Of a stretch of DNA of 64,000 nt, positions 1 through 7,717 are shown piece by piece; position 1 is the stretch's first letter, and every line of letters starts with the position of its first letter. Location of the stretch: contig JAPOHW010000015.1 in assembly GCA_029979265.1 (NCBI GenBank), positions 19,724-83,723 on the forward strand. Direction: 5' to 3'. The position numbers and the translations under genes are program-made. The notes under the pieces are model-generated. The model did not search any database. It was not told the DNA's origin and saw nothing but the letters and a program-made list of their open reading frames with translations. Source of the stretch: Actinomycetota bacterium. Lineage in GTDB: Bacteria > Actinomycetota > Acidimicrobiia > Acidimicrobiales > Aldehydirespiratoraceae.

Positions 1-27
1 GATCGGCGTGTCCTCGGTCGGGAGCAT
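1..27 (-). CDS. possible 5' end of a gene leaving the window
   Basis: Only the first nine codons (MLPTEDTPI) would lie in the window. The ATG at 27-25 is preceded by TAGATT at 39-34 with a 6-nt gap, the same leaderless promoter geometry seen before many genes here. The fragment is too short to give a product. The opposite strand is also open in one frame from base 2 to 176 with GC-rich third positions, so a plus-strand gene end is an alternative. Confidence 0.3.
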
Positions 28-33
28 CGTTGG

Positions 34-39
34 AATCTA
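34..39 (-). promoter_or_regulatory. -10 element (TAGATT) of left-edge gene
   Basis: TAGATT lies 6 nt before the ATG at 27, matching the leaderless promoter geometry recurring in this window. Confidence 0.3.
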
Positions 40-107
40 CTCGGCACCGAAGGTGCGGCGAGACGACGAACGGGCCAACGTCGGGGCCGGACTCGCCGGC
101 GTGACGG

Positions 108-1466
108 TCACGGTGAGCTTGTCGTGCCCGAAGGATCCTGCTCGATGTCCGGCGCTCGGGGTGCGGCGGGGACGATGACGAGGTTGGAGTCACCGATCGC
201 CGGAATCTGAAGCCGGGACAGAGAGATGCAGCCGTTGTTGCCGCTGACGAAGAAGAGGTAGATGCAGTCGCGGCCGGGATCGATCATCGCCACAAAGCTG
301 CTGTCCGGCGCCCACAGCGGCTCGAGACCCTGTACCCGTTGCTCGAAGTCGAGAAGGGTTCCCGTCTCGATCTCGTACAGCGCCGGGAAGTCGTCGTACT
401 CCCGGCCTTTCGGGAGGAAGATCCACGCGCCGTCGGGGCTGATGGCCGGTCCGAGTCCGAAATCGAGTAGGTCGTTGTCGAGGGTGTACTCGACGCCGTC
501 GGCGCCGGCGGCGGTCGTCACGACCATCTGGTTGGCGTCGGTGGTGCTCCGGCGGTATTCGAGCCATCGGGTGCCGTTCGTCGCCACGATCTCGTGCGGC
601 GAGATGCGTTCGAGGCCGGTTCCGGTCACCTCGAGTGTCCCGCCGGTCTGGGCGGTCACGAAGGCGCCGACTCCCGGAACGATCTCGATGTCGGTACCCC
701 CGGGCAGCAGCGACCGCTCTGTTGCGGAACCGGGGACGAACTCGCCGTACTCGACACCGGCGTCGGTGGAAACAAGCACGAGCAGTTGGCCGGTGTGGCG
801 CCGCACCAGTTGCACACCGGTCGCGAGGCGCATCGCCCGAGTCGGGTCGGCCGGATCAAAACCGAGGGCACCGTCGCTGGTGACCAGCACCGCCTCACCG
901 CTGTCACCGCTGGCTCGCGTCTCGTCTCGCACCGACACGAGTTCACCGGTCCCGAGATCGATCACGACAGGAAATCCGTCGGCACCGACGTATGCAAAGC
1001 GATACTCGCTCGGCACCATCTGCACCGGGCGGAGCAACGCATACTTGTCGGCCTCGTTGGGATCGACCTGCACCTCGAGCCACGCCGTCACGAGATCCTG
1101 CGCAGTGAGGCCGGCGATCGATGCCTCCAGGTCGAGGGCCGGGTCGGGTTGGGTTGCGGACAAGGCGGCGCGGTCGCTGTCTTGCCGAGTTGCGTCAGAT
1201 ACAGGGGCTGCGGGCGCCCGGGTGGTGTCACCGCCAGACAGGACCCAGATCGCGAAGATGGAGGCTGCGGCGGCGATCAGCCACCGAGCGTCGAAGCGAC
1301 GGGCCGCTCGGGGTCTGCGCTCACCACGCCAATCGCGGATGCGGTCACGCCGAGTCCCGGCGTCGACACCGCGGGCGCGATCGCGCGGCTCGTTCCACTC
1401 GAGTTCGATGTCGAGAATCTCAACGCTCGGGTTGTCGGCCACGAGATCCACGATGCCATCCCCCAT
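108..1466 (-). CDS. membrane-anchored protein of unknown function with a beta-propeller-like extracellular part
   Basis: About 452 residues from the ATG at 1466. The open frame extends to 1538, but that upstream part reads as arginine-rich leader and would run into the divergent SDR promoter. An acidic then Arg-rich cytoplasmic N-terminus (1-60) is followed by one hydrophobic segment at about 62-78, a Thr/Ala/Pro linker and a large Gly/Asp/Thr-rich extracytoplasmic domain. Phrases such as GPAISPDGAWIFLPKG and PLWAPDSSFVAMID resemble the ISPDG/WSPDG repeats of TolB or WD40-like propellers. Two cysteines near the C-terminus (DCIYLF, NGCISL) could form a disulphide. I do not recognise the family, and no catalytic motif is visible. 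It is divergent from the SDR at 1582. Confidence 0.75.
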   Translation of the reverse strand: MGDGIVDLVADNPSVEILDIELEWNEPRDRARGVDAGTRRDRIRDWRGERRPRAARRFDARWLIAAAASIFAIWVLSGGDTTRAPAAPVSDATRQDSDRAALSATQPDPALDLEASIAGLTAQDLVTAWLEVQVDPNEADKYALLRPVQMVPSEYRFAYVGADGFPVVIDLGTGELVSVRDETRASGDSGEAVLVTSDGALGFDPADPTRAMRLATGVQLVRRHTGQLLVLVSTDAGVEYGEFVPGSATERSLLPGGTDIEIVPGVGAFVTAQTGGTLEVTGTGLERISPHEIVATNGTRWLEYRRSTTDANQMVVTTAAGADGVEYTLDNDLLDFGLGPAISPDGAWIFLPKGREYDDFPALYEIETGTLLDFEQRVQGLEPLWAPDSSFVAMIDPGRDCIYLFFVSGNNGCISLSRLQIPAIGDSNLVIVPAAPRAPDIEQDPSGTTSSP

Positions 1467-1569
1467 GCCCGGTGTACGACTCTGAGGCGAGGTCCGGATG
1501 CGGCGCACCCGATCCTCCCGCATCCCCGAGGTGCGCAACCCAGCGGCGATGGCACTCGAAGTGTCGGTC

Positions 1570-1575
1570 TACGCT
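1570..1575 (+). promoter_or_regulatory. -10 element (TACGCT), leaderless start
   Basis: TACGCT is 6 nt upstream of the ATG at 1582 with no Shine-Dalgarno sequence between them, so the transcript probably starts at or next to the start codon. Confidence 0.5.
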
Positions 1576-1581
1576 GCGCCG

Positions 1582-2391
1582 ATGGTCGACCAGACAAACC
1601 AGTACCGCACCGGCCTCGCCGGCCGAACAGCGCTCGTCACCGGCGGGGGCTCGGGCATCGGTGCGGCGATCGCCACCACTCTCGCCGGGGCAGGAGCGAC
1701 GGTGCGGACGTGCGACGTCGACAGTGCGACCGGCGCCGATTACGCCTGCGACGTGTCCGACGAGACGGCAGTTGCGACGATGTTTGCCACCATCGACGAC
1801 GAATTCGATCATCTCGACATCGTCGTCAACAATGTTGGTGTCGCAGGTCCGACCGGTGGCGTCGAGCACATGAACACCGACGACTTCGACCGCTGCGTGC
1901 AGATCAACATCGGGGGCACGTTCCGAGTCACGCAGCAGGCCGTACGCCGGATGCGCCAACAGGGTCGCGGCTCGATCGTCAACATCTCGTCGACGGCTGG
2001 GCACGTCCCCTATCCCTTGCGGTCACCGTATTCGGCGTCGAAGTGGGCCATCGAAGGCCTGACCCGCTCGTGGGCGATGGAATTGGGCCGGTTCGACATT
2101 CGTGTCAACTGTGTGGCGCCGGGCACCATCGCCGGTCCACGCATGAGCGGCGTCATCGAACGCGAAGCAGCGGCGATGCAGACCACCACCGATGCGGTGA
2201 AGGCGGCCTACGAGGATCAGGTGTCGATGCGCACCTTCGTCGATGCGTCCGACATCGCAGCAACCGTTGCGTTTCTGTGCAGCGACGCGGCGCGGTTCAT
2301 CAACGGCGAGATCATCAGCGTCGACGGTCATTGCGAGACGTTGCGGACCGAGTTTCCCGACGATGTTCGAGTGCGGGGCGTGACCTTCTAG
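1582..2391 (+). CDS. short-chain dehydrogenase/reductase (SDR)
   Basis: 269 residues, the usual length of a classical SDR. The NAD(P)-binding TGGGSGIG motif is near residue 17-24, NNVG follows the fourth strand, and the catalytic Ser-Tyr-Lys set is present (NISST, then YSASK). The C-terminal NGEIISVDGH pattern is the typical end of the fold. The substrate cannot be read from sequence. The start at 1582 is preferred over the longer frame from 1498 because of the leaderless -10 element and because the nucleotide-binding motif then sits at the usual distance from the N-terminus. The gene ends 12 bp from the convergent MoaD-like gene and has no clear functional link with it. Confidence 0.9.
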   Translation: MVDQTNQYRTGLAGRTALVTGGGSGIGAAIATTLAGAGATVRTCDVDSATGADYACDVSDETAVATMFATIDDEFDHLDIVVNNVGVAGPTGGVEHMNTDDFDRCVQINIGGTFRVTQQAVRRMRQQGRGSIVNISSTAGHVPYPLRSPYSASKWAIEGLTRSWAMELGRFDIRVNCVAPGTIAGPRMSGVIEREAAAMQTTTDAVKAAYEDQVSMRTFVDASDIAATVAFLCSDAARFINGEIISVDGHCETLRTEFPDDVRVRGVTF

Positions 2392-2403
2392 GCGGTGATC
2401 CGC

Positions 2404-2649
2404 TCAGCCCCCCACGACCGGGGCGAGAAAGTAGATCTCGGTGTCGACACCGACTCGCACGTACTCGGGATCGGCATGGATCTCCCCGTCGATGCCCGCC
2501 GACGAGCCGGCACGCAGCGCACGACCGAGGCCCGGATAGGTGGCTTCGAGGTCATCGATGATCTGACCGACCGTGGCGCCGTTCGCCTGCACAACCGCCT
2601 CACCGCCGGTGAAGGCACGGTGCTGGGTCATGAGGTGAACGGTGGCCAC
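2404..2649 (-). CDS. MoaD/ThiS-family sulfur carrier protein
   Basis: An 81-residue ubiquitin-like protein ending in Gly-Gly (APVVGG), the C-terminal tail that MoaD/ThiS proteins use as a thiocarboxylate sulfur donor. TVGQIIDDLEATYPGL is the typical MoaD helix. The start is GTG at 2649. It lies 34 nt downstream of the molybdenum hydroxylase large subunit in the same direction, so it probably supplies sulfur for the molybdopterin cofactor of that enzyme, although a role in general cofactor synthesis cannot be excluded. No other Mo-cofactor genes are in the window. Confidence 0.85.
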   Translation of the reverse strand: MATVHLMTQHRAFTGGEAVVQANGATVGQIIDDLEATYPGLGRALRAGSSAGIDGEIHADPEYVRVGVDTEIYFLAPVVGG

Positions 2650-2683
2650 GGTGATCTGGATCGTCAGCGGACGACGAACGTGC

Positions 2684-4921
2684 TCAGCGCTCGTTGAGCC
2701 TCTTGAGCACCTTCGGCGGCGACATCGGAAGGGAGGTCATCCGGACGCCGGTGGCAGCCTTGACCGCGTTGCCGATGGTGGCCATGGGCGGAACGATGCC
2801 CGTCTCGCCCACCCCGCGCACGCCGTAGGGATGTGCCGGGTTCGGGACCTCGACGATGATCGTCTCGATCAGCGGCAGGTCGGACGCAACCGGAATGCGG
2901 TAGTCGAGGAAGGATGCGTTCTCCATTGCGCCATCCGCGTTGTAGATGTACTCCTCGTTGAGCGCCCAACCGATGCCCTGCACCGAGCCGCCCTGCATCT
3001 GTCCCTCGACATAACTCGGGTGAATGGCGGTTCCCGCGTCTTGCACGGCGGTGTAGCGGACGATCTCGATCTCGCCGGTCTCCTCGTCGACCTTCAGGTC
3101 GGCGCAGTGCACGGCGAAACTCGGACCCGCACCGGCTGCGTTCAGCGACGCCGTGGCGGTGAGCGGACCACCGGTGCGCTTGGCCTGCGCGGTGATCTGC
3201 GCAAGCGTCAAGGGGTCTCCACCCTCGCCACCACCGTGACCGGGTGACACGGCGGCACCGTCGACCCAAGCGACCTCGCCGACGTCGACCCCCATGATGG
3301 TGGCGGCCCGAGCCTTCAACTGTTCGATCAGGTCCTCGCAGGCCTCCACCACGGCTTTGCCGGTGGCGAACGTGGCACGCGAACCTTCGGTGACGTCGGT
3401 GAATCCGACCGATTCGGTGTCGGCAACGATCGGGGTGATGGAGTACACGTCGATCCCGAGCGTCTCGGCTGCCATCAGTGCCATCGAGGCCCGCGACCCG
3501 CCGATGTCGGGCGACCCGGTGATCACGTTGGCTGTGCCGTCTTCGTTGAGGTTGACCGTGGCACTGGACTCTTCACCGATGTTGAACCAAAAGCCGACAG
3601 CCATGCCGCGCGAGGTTCCCTCGGCGGGCACGGACTGGTAGTGGTCGGACGCCTTCAGCGCTTCGAGACATTCGACCAGACCCACCCTGGGGTGGGGCAT
3701 GCCCATCGCGGTGAGATCACCTTCGACAGCGGCGTTCTTCAACCGCAGGTCGATCGGATCCATCCCCAGCTCGGTTGCGATTTCGTCGACGACCGACTCG
3801 ATCGCCCACGCTGCATGCGGCGCCGAAGGCGCCCGGTACGCCGCCGACTTCGGAGTGTTGGTCAGCGCCGTGTACGTCTCCATGCGCAAGTTGGGGAACT
3901 TGTACGACGCCACCGACATTGCGCCGATGAGCCCGGCCATGTCGCTGAATGCACCCACGCCGTAGGCCATCCAGCCGTCGATGGCAGTGAGTTCGCCGTC
4001 CTTGGTCGCGCCGATCTTGATCCGGAGTTCGGCGCTCGGTGCCGGACCCGAGCCCCGCAGCACCTCTTCGCGCGTCATGGTGATCTTGACCGGTTTGCCT
4101 GACTTCTCCGACAGCTTCGCCGCAATCGGCTCGAGGTAGATCGTGGTCTTACCGCCGAAACCGCCCCCGATCTCGGCCGGGACCACCTTGACCTTCGAAT
4201 TGTCGACGCCGAGCACATCGGCGGTCATCGAACGGACGCGGAAGTGGCCCTGCGACGAGCACCACACGTTCGCCTTGCCATCGCCGTAGTCGACCACACA
4301 GGCGTGGGGCTCGATGTAACCCTGGTGGACGTGGGCACAGTCGAAGCCCATCTCCACGACGACGTCGGCGTCGGCCATGGCCTGATCGACGTCGCCCCGA
4401 GCGAGGTTGGTGATTGTGGCGAGGTTCGAGGGGTCGCCCGGGGGTGCAAATTTCGTGTGGTTGTTCGGGTTGGCGAGCGGGGCACCATCGGCCATGGAGT
4501 CGGCGATCGACAAGACGGCGGGCAGCACCTCGTACTCGACCTCGACCGCAGCAGCGGCGGCCTTCGCCTCCGCCTTGGTGGTCGCGGCAACGGCTGCGAC
4601 CGCATGACCGTGGTAGAACGCCTCGCCCCGAGCCATACAGTTGACCGCGGTGTCGTAGTTCGGATGCGTCGGATCGAGCGCCGGGAAGTCGTCGCCGGTG
4701 ACAACGGCCTTCACGCCGGGCATCGCCTCGGCTGCCGACGTGTCGATCGACACGATCCTGGCGTGAGCGTGCGGTGAGCGCACGAATGCACCATGGAGTT
4801 GACCGGGGAGGTTGAGATCGGCGCCGAAGCGAGCCTTGCCCACGACCTTGTCGAAGCCATCGTGACGGATCGGACGGGTGCCGACCCACTTGTAGTTGGT
4901 GGGATTCTCGGTTGCGGTCAT
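2684..4921 (-). CDS. xanthine dehydrogenase-family molybdopterin-binding large subunit
   Basis: 745 residues, the standard length for CoxL/XdhB-type large subunits of molybdenum hydroxylases. Visible motifs are GGGFGGK at about 252-258 (molybdopterin contact), AAYRAPSAP at about 355-365, and RGVGETG near 705 with the catalytic glutamate. The loop AAYRAPS differs from the CSFR-type loop of aerobic CO dehydrogenase, so this is an organic-substrate hydroxylase rather than a CODH. The substrate is unknown; N-heterocycles, purines, aldehydes or aromatic CoA thioesters are all possible. It is the third gene of a four-gene operon (FAD, 2Fe-2S, Mo, MoaD-like), and its ATG lies one base after the stop of the 2Fe-2S gene. 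Confidence 0.93.
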   Translation of the reverse strand: MTATENPTNYKWVGTRPIRHDGFDKVVGKARFGADLNLPGQLHGAFVRSPHAHARIVSIDTSAAEAMPGVKAVVTGDDFPALDPTHPNYDTAVNCMARGEAFYHGHAVAAVAATTKAEAKAAAAAVEVEYEVLPAVLSIADSMADGAPLANPNNHTKFAPPGDPSNLATITNLARGDVDQAMADADVVVEMGFDCAHVHQGYIEPHACVVDYGDGKANVWCSSQGHFRVRSMTADVLGVDNSKVKVVPAEIGGGFGGKTTIYLEPIAAKLSEKSGKPVKITMTREEVLRGSGPAPSAELRIKIGATKDGELTAIDGWMAYGVGAFSDMAGLIGAMSVASYKFPNLRMETYTALTNTPKSAAYRAPSAPHAAWAIESVVDEIATELGMDPIDLRLKNAAVEGDLTAMGMPHPRVGLVECLEALKASDHYQSVPAEGTSRGMAVGFWFNIGEESSATVNLNEDGTANVITGSPDIGGSRASMALMAAETLGIDVYSITPIVADTESVGFTDVTEGSRATFATGKAVVEACEDLIEQLKARAATIMGVDVGEVAWVDGAAVSPGHGGGEGGDPLTLAQITAQAKRTGGPLTATASLNAAGAGPSFAVHCADLKVDEETGEIEIVRYTAVQDAGTAIHPSYVEGQMQGGSVQGIGWALNEEYIYNADGAMENASFLDYRIPVASDLPLIETIIVEVPNPAHPYGVRGVGETGIVPPMATIGNAVKAATGVRMTSLPMSPPKVLKRLNER

Positions 4922-4922
4922 C

Positions 4923-5414
4923 TCACACTCCCTGCTTGCTGGTCGAGTTCAGTTGCACGGCGGCTTCCTGCACCGCCCGGACGATCTTGTCGTAGCCGGT
5001 GCACCGGCAGAGGTTGCCGGCGAGGCCGTATCGGATTTCGGTCTCGGTCGGGTCGGGGTTTGCGTCGAGCAGTGCCTTGGCCGCTACGAGGAACCCCGGC
5101 GTGCAGATTCCGCACTGCAGAGCAGCACCCTCCAAGAAGGTCTGCTGCAGAGGGTGGAGTTGGTCACCATCGGCGATCCCCTCCACGGTGATGATTTCGC
5201 GTCCTTCGACCTCGGGGGCCAGAATCAGGCACGAGCAGTTGAGTTTGCCGTCGACGAGGACCGAGCAGGAGCCACAGTCACCGGTACCGCAGCCTTCTTT
5301 GGTCCCGATAAGGCCGAGTTCGTCGCGCAGGGCGTCGAGCAGCGATGTGGCATCGGCGGCCAAGAAGTCGGTCGGCTCTCCGTTGACGATGCAGTTGATG
5401 TGGGTACGTGACAT
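4923..5414 (-). CDS. (2Fe-2S) small subunit of the molybdenum hydroxylase
   Basis: 163 residues with the two 2Fe-2S domains of CoxS/XdhC-type subunits. The plant-ferredoxin-type site is CGTGDCGSC followed by a further Cys (NCSC). The C-terminal four-helix site is CGICTPGF and then NLCRCTGYDKIV. It transfers electrons from the Mo centre to FAD. It starts 5 nt after the FAD-subunit stop and ends one base before the large-subunit start, so the three are almost certainly translated from one message and assemble as a heterotrimer or its dimer. Confidence 0.94.
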   Translation of the reverse strand: MSRTHINCIVNGEPTDFLAADATSLLDALRDELGLIGTKEGCGTGDCGSCSVLVDGKLNCSCLILAPEVEGREIITVEGIADGDQLHPLQQTFLEGAALQCGICTPGFLVAAKALLDANPDPTETEIRYGLAGNLCRCTGYDKIVRAVQEAAVQLNSTSKQGV

Positions 5415-5419
5415 GGGGA

Positions 5420-6277
5420 TCAGGCTCCGTTCTGGGCGCGTTCGGCGGCGATGACTGCGGCACGCTTGGCGAGGACACCGGCGACCTGGGTGCGGTACTC
5501 GATGGTGCCGCGCTTGTCGTCGATGGGGTTGCAGGCCGCCGACGCTGCGGCGGCAACGGCGGCGAGGGTGTCGTCGTCGAGGCTGGAGCCGACGAGCGCA
5601 GCTTCGGCGGCAGGTACGCGAACGGCGGTCGGGGCCACTGCACCGAGCACCACGCCGGCGGCACTGACGGTGTCACCGTCCATCGTCAGTCGAACCGCGG
5701 CGCCGACGACGGCAATGTCCATTTCGGTTCGCGGGATCATCCGCAGGTAGGCATCACCGGTGTTGGCCGCCGGGTCGTCGATCTCGAACTCCACGATGAA
5801 CTCGTCGGCGGCCAGAGACGTTTGACCCGGCCCGGTCACGACATCGGCCACCGGGATGGTTCGCTCCCCACCGGCCCCGGCAATCACGGCTCGGGCGCCG
5901 GCGGCGATCATGCCTGGCACCGAATCGGCTGCCGGTGAGCCGTTGCACAGGTTCCCACCGAGGCTCGAGCGGTTCTGGATCTGGTCCGAACCGATCAGAC
6001 CGGCGCCTTCGGAGATGCCGGGGTGCATTGCGGTGAACGCTGCATTGTGGGTGAGGTCCGATGCCGGGGTTGCCGCACCGATGGTCCACCGACCGTCGGC
6101 ATGCGAGACCGACATCAACCGATCGATCCGCTTGAGGTCGACCATCACCGACGGCTCGAGTCGGCCGGTGCGCATCTGGGGAACGAGATCAGTCGCCCCA
6201 GCGAACACCCGGGACCCCGGGTTGTCGGCCAAGAGCGAGCAAGCCTCGCCCACCGTGGTGGGAGCGACGTAGTGCAT
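5420..6277 (-). CDS. FAD-binding medium subunit of the molybdenum hydroxylase
   Basis: 285 residues from the ATG at 6277, which has an AAAGGA ribosome-binding site about 8 nt upstream. The frame is open to 6694, but that extension overlaps the divergent RidA gene and looks non-coding. FAD contacts of the CoxM/XdhA family are visible: FAGATDL near residue 26 and SSLGGNLCNGSPAADS near 110, followed by the CoxM C-terminal domain. It passes electrons from the Fe-S subunit to an acceptor. It is the first gene of the operon and divergent from ridA-like and rraA-like genes, an arrangement that suggests a shared catabolic role. Confidence 0.93.
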   Translation of the reverse strand: MHYVAPTTVGEACSLLADNPGSRVFAGATDLVPQMRTGRLEPSVMVDLKRIDRLMSVSHADGRWTIGAATPASDLTHNAAFTAMHPGISEGAGLIGSDQIQNRSSLGGNLCNGSPAADSVPGMIAAGARAVIAGAGGERTIPVADVVTGPGQTSLAADEFIVEFEIDDPAANTGDAYLRMIPRTEMDIAVVGAAVRLTMDGDTVSAAGVVLGAVAPTAVRVPAAEAALVGSSLDDDTLAAVAAAASAACNPIDDKRGTIEYRTQVAGVLAKRAAVIAAERAQNGA

Positions 6278-6376
6278 CCAGCGATCCTTTGCTTGTGAGC
6301 TGCGAACAGCCGTGAGCATGCCACGCGGAAACGCCGGACGCTGAACCCGCCGACAACCGACGCGTGCCATCATCCG

Positions 6377-6757
6377 ATGATGCAGCGAACGTCCATCGAA
6401 ATCGAGAGCCTGTCGCATCTCGCCCCGCTTCCCGCCGCAAGCCGGGTGGGACCCTTGCTCGAGTCGAGCATCACCACACCGTTCAACCCCGGTACCCGCA
6501 CTCTTCCCGCCACGTTCGAGGAACAGGCCGAGAACCTCTTCATCCATATGGGACAGATGCTCGAGGCTGCTGGGGGCGGATGGGAACACGTGGCCAAGGT
6601 GACGTTCTTTCTCGCCGAACACGAGAGCAGAGCCAAGTTGAACGTTCCGTGGCTGGAACGATTTCCCGACGAAGCGTCGCGTCCAGCCCGGCACATCATG
6701 GAGGTCGGCCCGGGAGCCTCGAAGGTCACGTGTGTGTTCACCGCCTACATTGCCTGA
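6377..6757 (+). CDS. RidA/YjgF-family protein
   Basis: 126 residues, the usual size of the trimeric RidA family. The pattern EEQAENLFIHMGQMLEAAG, then HVAKVTFFLAE, then PARHIMEVG matches the family. The usual C-terminal Arg-x-x-x-E arrangement (RHIMEV) that binds the imine carboxylate is present, so an enamine/imine deaminase role is reasonable. The first ATG is at 6377 and a second at 6380. It is followed after 2 nt by the RraA-like gene and is divergent from the molybdenum hydroxylase operon. RidA paralogues often sit in catabolic clusters that generate reactive imines, which would suit an N-heterocycle pathway; that link is inference. Confidence 0.88.
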   Translation: MMQRTSIEIESLSHLAPLPAASRVGPLLESSITTPFNPGTRTLPATFEEQAENLFIHMGQMLEAAGGGWEHVAKVTFFLAEHESRAKLNVPWLERFPDEASRPARHIMEVGPGASKVTCVFTAYIA

Positions 6758-6759
6758 CC

Positions 6760-7500
6760 ATGGAAGATCCCGGCTACGACAACGACATTCGCCCTGTCAT
6801 CCTCACCGATGAACTGAAGGCGAAACTCAACGGTGTGGCAACACCGACGCTGGCCGGTGCGTTGCAGGACCGAGGCATCGAGAACGGCATTCTCGTCGGT
6901 CTCAAACCGACCCGTCCCGACCTACGTCTGCTCGGTTACGCCCACACCCTCCGCTACGTCCCCAGGGCCCCGGAGTTCATCGCTCGAACCAAGGGCCGCA
7001 ACATGCAGCGCATCGCAATCGAGACGATCGAGTCCGACGAGGTCCTGATCATGGAGGCCCGCTACGAGGTCCTCGCCGGCACCATCGGCGACATCTACTC
7101 GATGCGGGTGAAGCAGCGCGGCGGTACCGGCGTGATCACCGACGGCTGCCTGCGCGATACACCGGGAATCGCCGAGATCGATCTTCCCGTGTACCACTTC
7201 GCCTCCCACGGTGCCCGGGTCGGCCGGATTCACACGCCGCTGGACCATCAGGTACCGATCGTGTGTGCAGGTGTCACCGTCTTTCCCGGCGACATTCTCG
7301 TCGGCGATGCCGAAGGGGTCTGCGTGCTTCCCGCCCGTCTGGCCGAAGAGATCGCCGATCAGTGCGTGGAGGACGAACTTCGTGAGGAGTGGGGCCTGTG
7401 GCGGGTGTCGCAGGGTGAGTCGATCGAGACGACGTTCCCCATGCACGAAAGCCGCCGCGCCGAGTACGAGCGCTGGAAACGCGACGTGAAGGGCTGCTGA
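6760..7500 (+). CDS. RraA-like / HMG-aldolase-type protein
   Basis: 246 residues. Family signs are the N-terminal LNGVATPTLAGAL segment, the DIYSMRVKQRGGTGVITDG region, and the metal/substrate motif TDGCLRD that corresponds to the G-x3-D-G-x2-RD signature of class II pyruvate aldolases (4-hydroxy-4-methyl-2-oxoglutarate aldolase type) and RraA proteins. The catalytic-type motif favours a lyase over an RNase E inhibitor. A C-terminal extension (about residues 195-246, charged and Trp-rich) is longer than in RraA itself. The ATG is 2 nt after the RidA stop, so the pair is probably co-translated. The substrate is not known. Confidence 0.85.
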   Translation: MEDPGYDNDIRPVILTDELKAKLNGVATPTLAGALQDRGIENGILVGLKPTRPDLRLLGYAHTLRYVPRAPEFIARTKGRNMQRIAIETIESDEVLIMEARYEVLAGTIGDIYSMRVKQRGGTGVITDGCLRDTPGIAEIDLPVYHFASHGARVGRIHTPLDHQVPIVCAGVTVFPGDILVGDAEGVCVLPARLAEEIADQCVEDELREEWGLWRVSQGESIETTFPMHESRRAEYERWKRDVKGC

Positions 7501-7629
7501 TCCACAACGATCACGATCCCAGCCGGCCTGAAGTCATCGCCTCCGGCTCCGCAACCTCGCGACACATCCTCGGAAGCGATCGGTTCGTTCGCCGACGTTC
7601 CCGACTCGAAACGTGACGAGGGACATGAT

Positions 7630-7662
7630 CCAAACGACGCATCTATAGTCCAAAAGACTCAT
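7630..7662 (+). promoter_or_regulatory. direct repeats flanking a TATAGT -10 element
   Basis: CCAAACGACGCAT (7630-7642) and CCAAAAGACTCAT (7650-7662) match at 11 of 13 positions and start exactly 20 bp apart. TATAGT lies between them at 7644-7649. This looks like a tandem protein-binding site over the promoter of the GGDEF-EAL gene, about two helical turns apart. Confidence 0.5.
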
Positions 7663-7717
7663 TACTGGCCTCCGGCGGTCGAATGAGTTGTGCAAGTCGA
7701 GTTTCGAAGGACGCAGC

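Noticed and set aside
2..176. Open plus-strand frame at the left edge ending in GVRRGR
   Set aside because: Third positions are GC-rich, but it would overlap the end of the minus-strand gene by about 70 bp and shows no recognisable motif. The leaderless minus-strand start at 27 seemed slightly better supported; neither is firm.
594..2561. Long open frame on the plus strand overlapping two genes
   Set aside because: Its translation is Arg/His-rich low-complexity text typical of high-GC shadow frames, and it overlaps the membrane protein and SDR genes, which have real motifs. The same holds for 28909-30264 (minus) and 50112-52700 (minus).
6644..6659. GTTCCGTGGCTGGAAC resembling the IclR-type palindrome
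   Set aside because: The spacer is 6 rather than 7 bp, the inner bases do not match GYATCRT, and it lies inside the RidA coding region.
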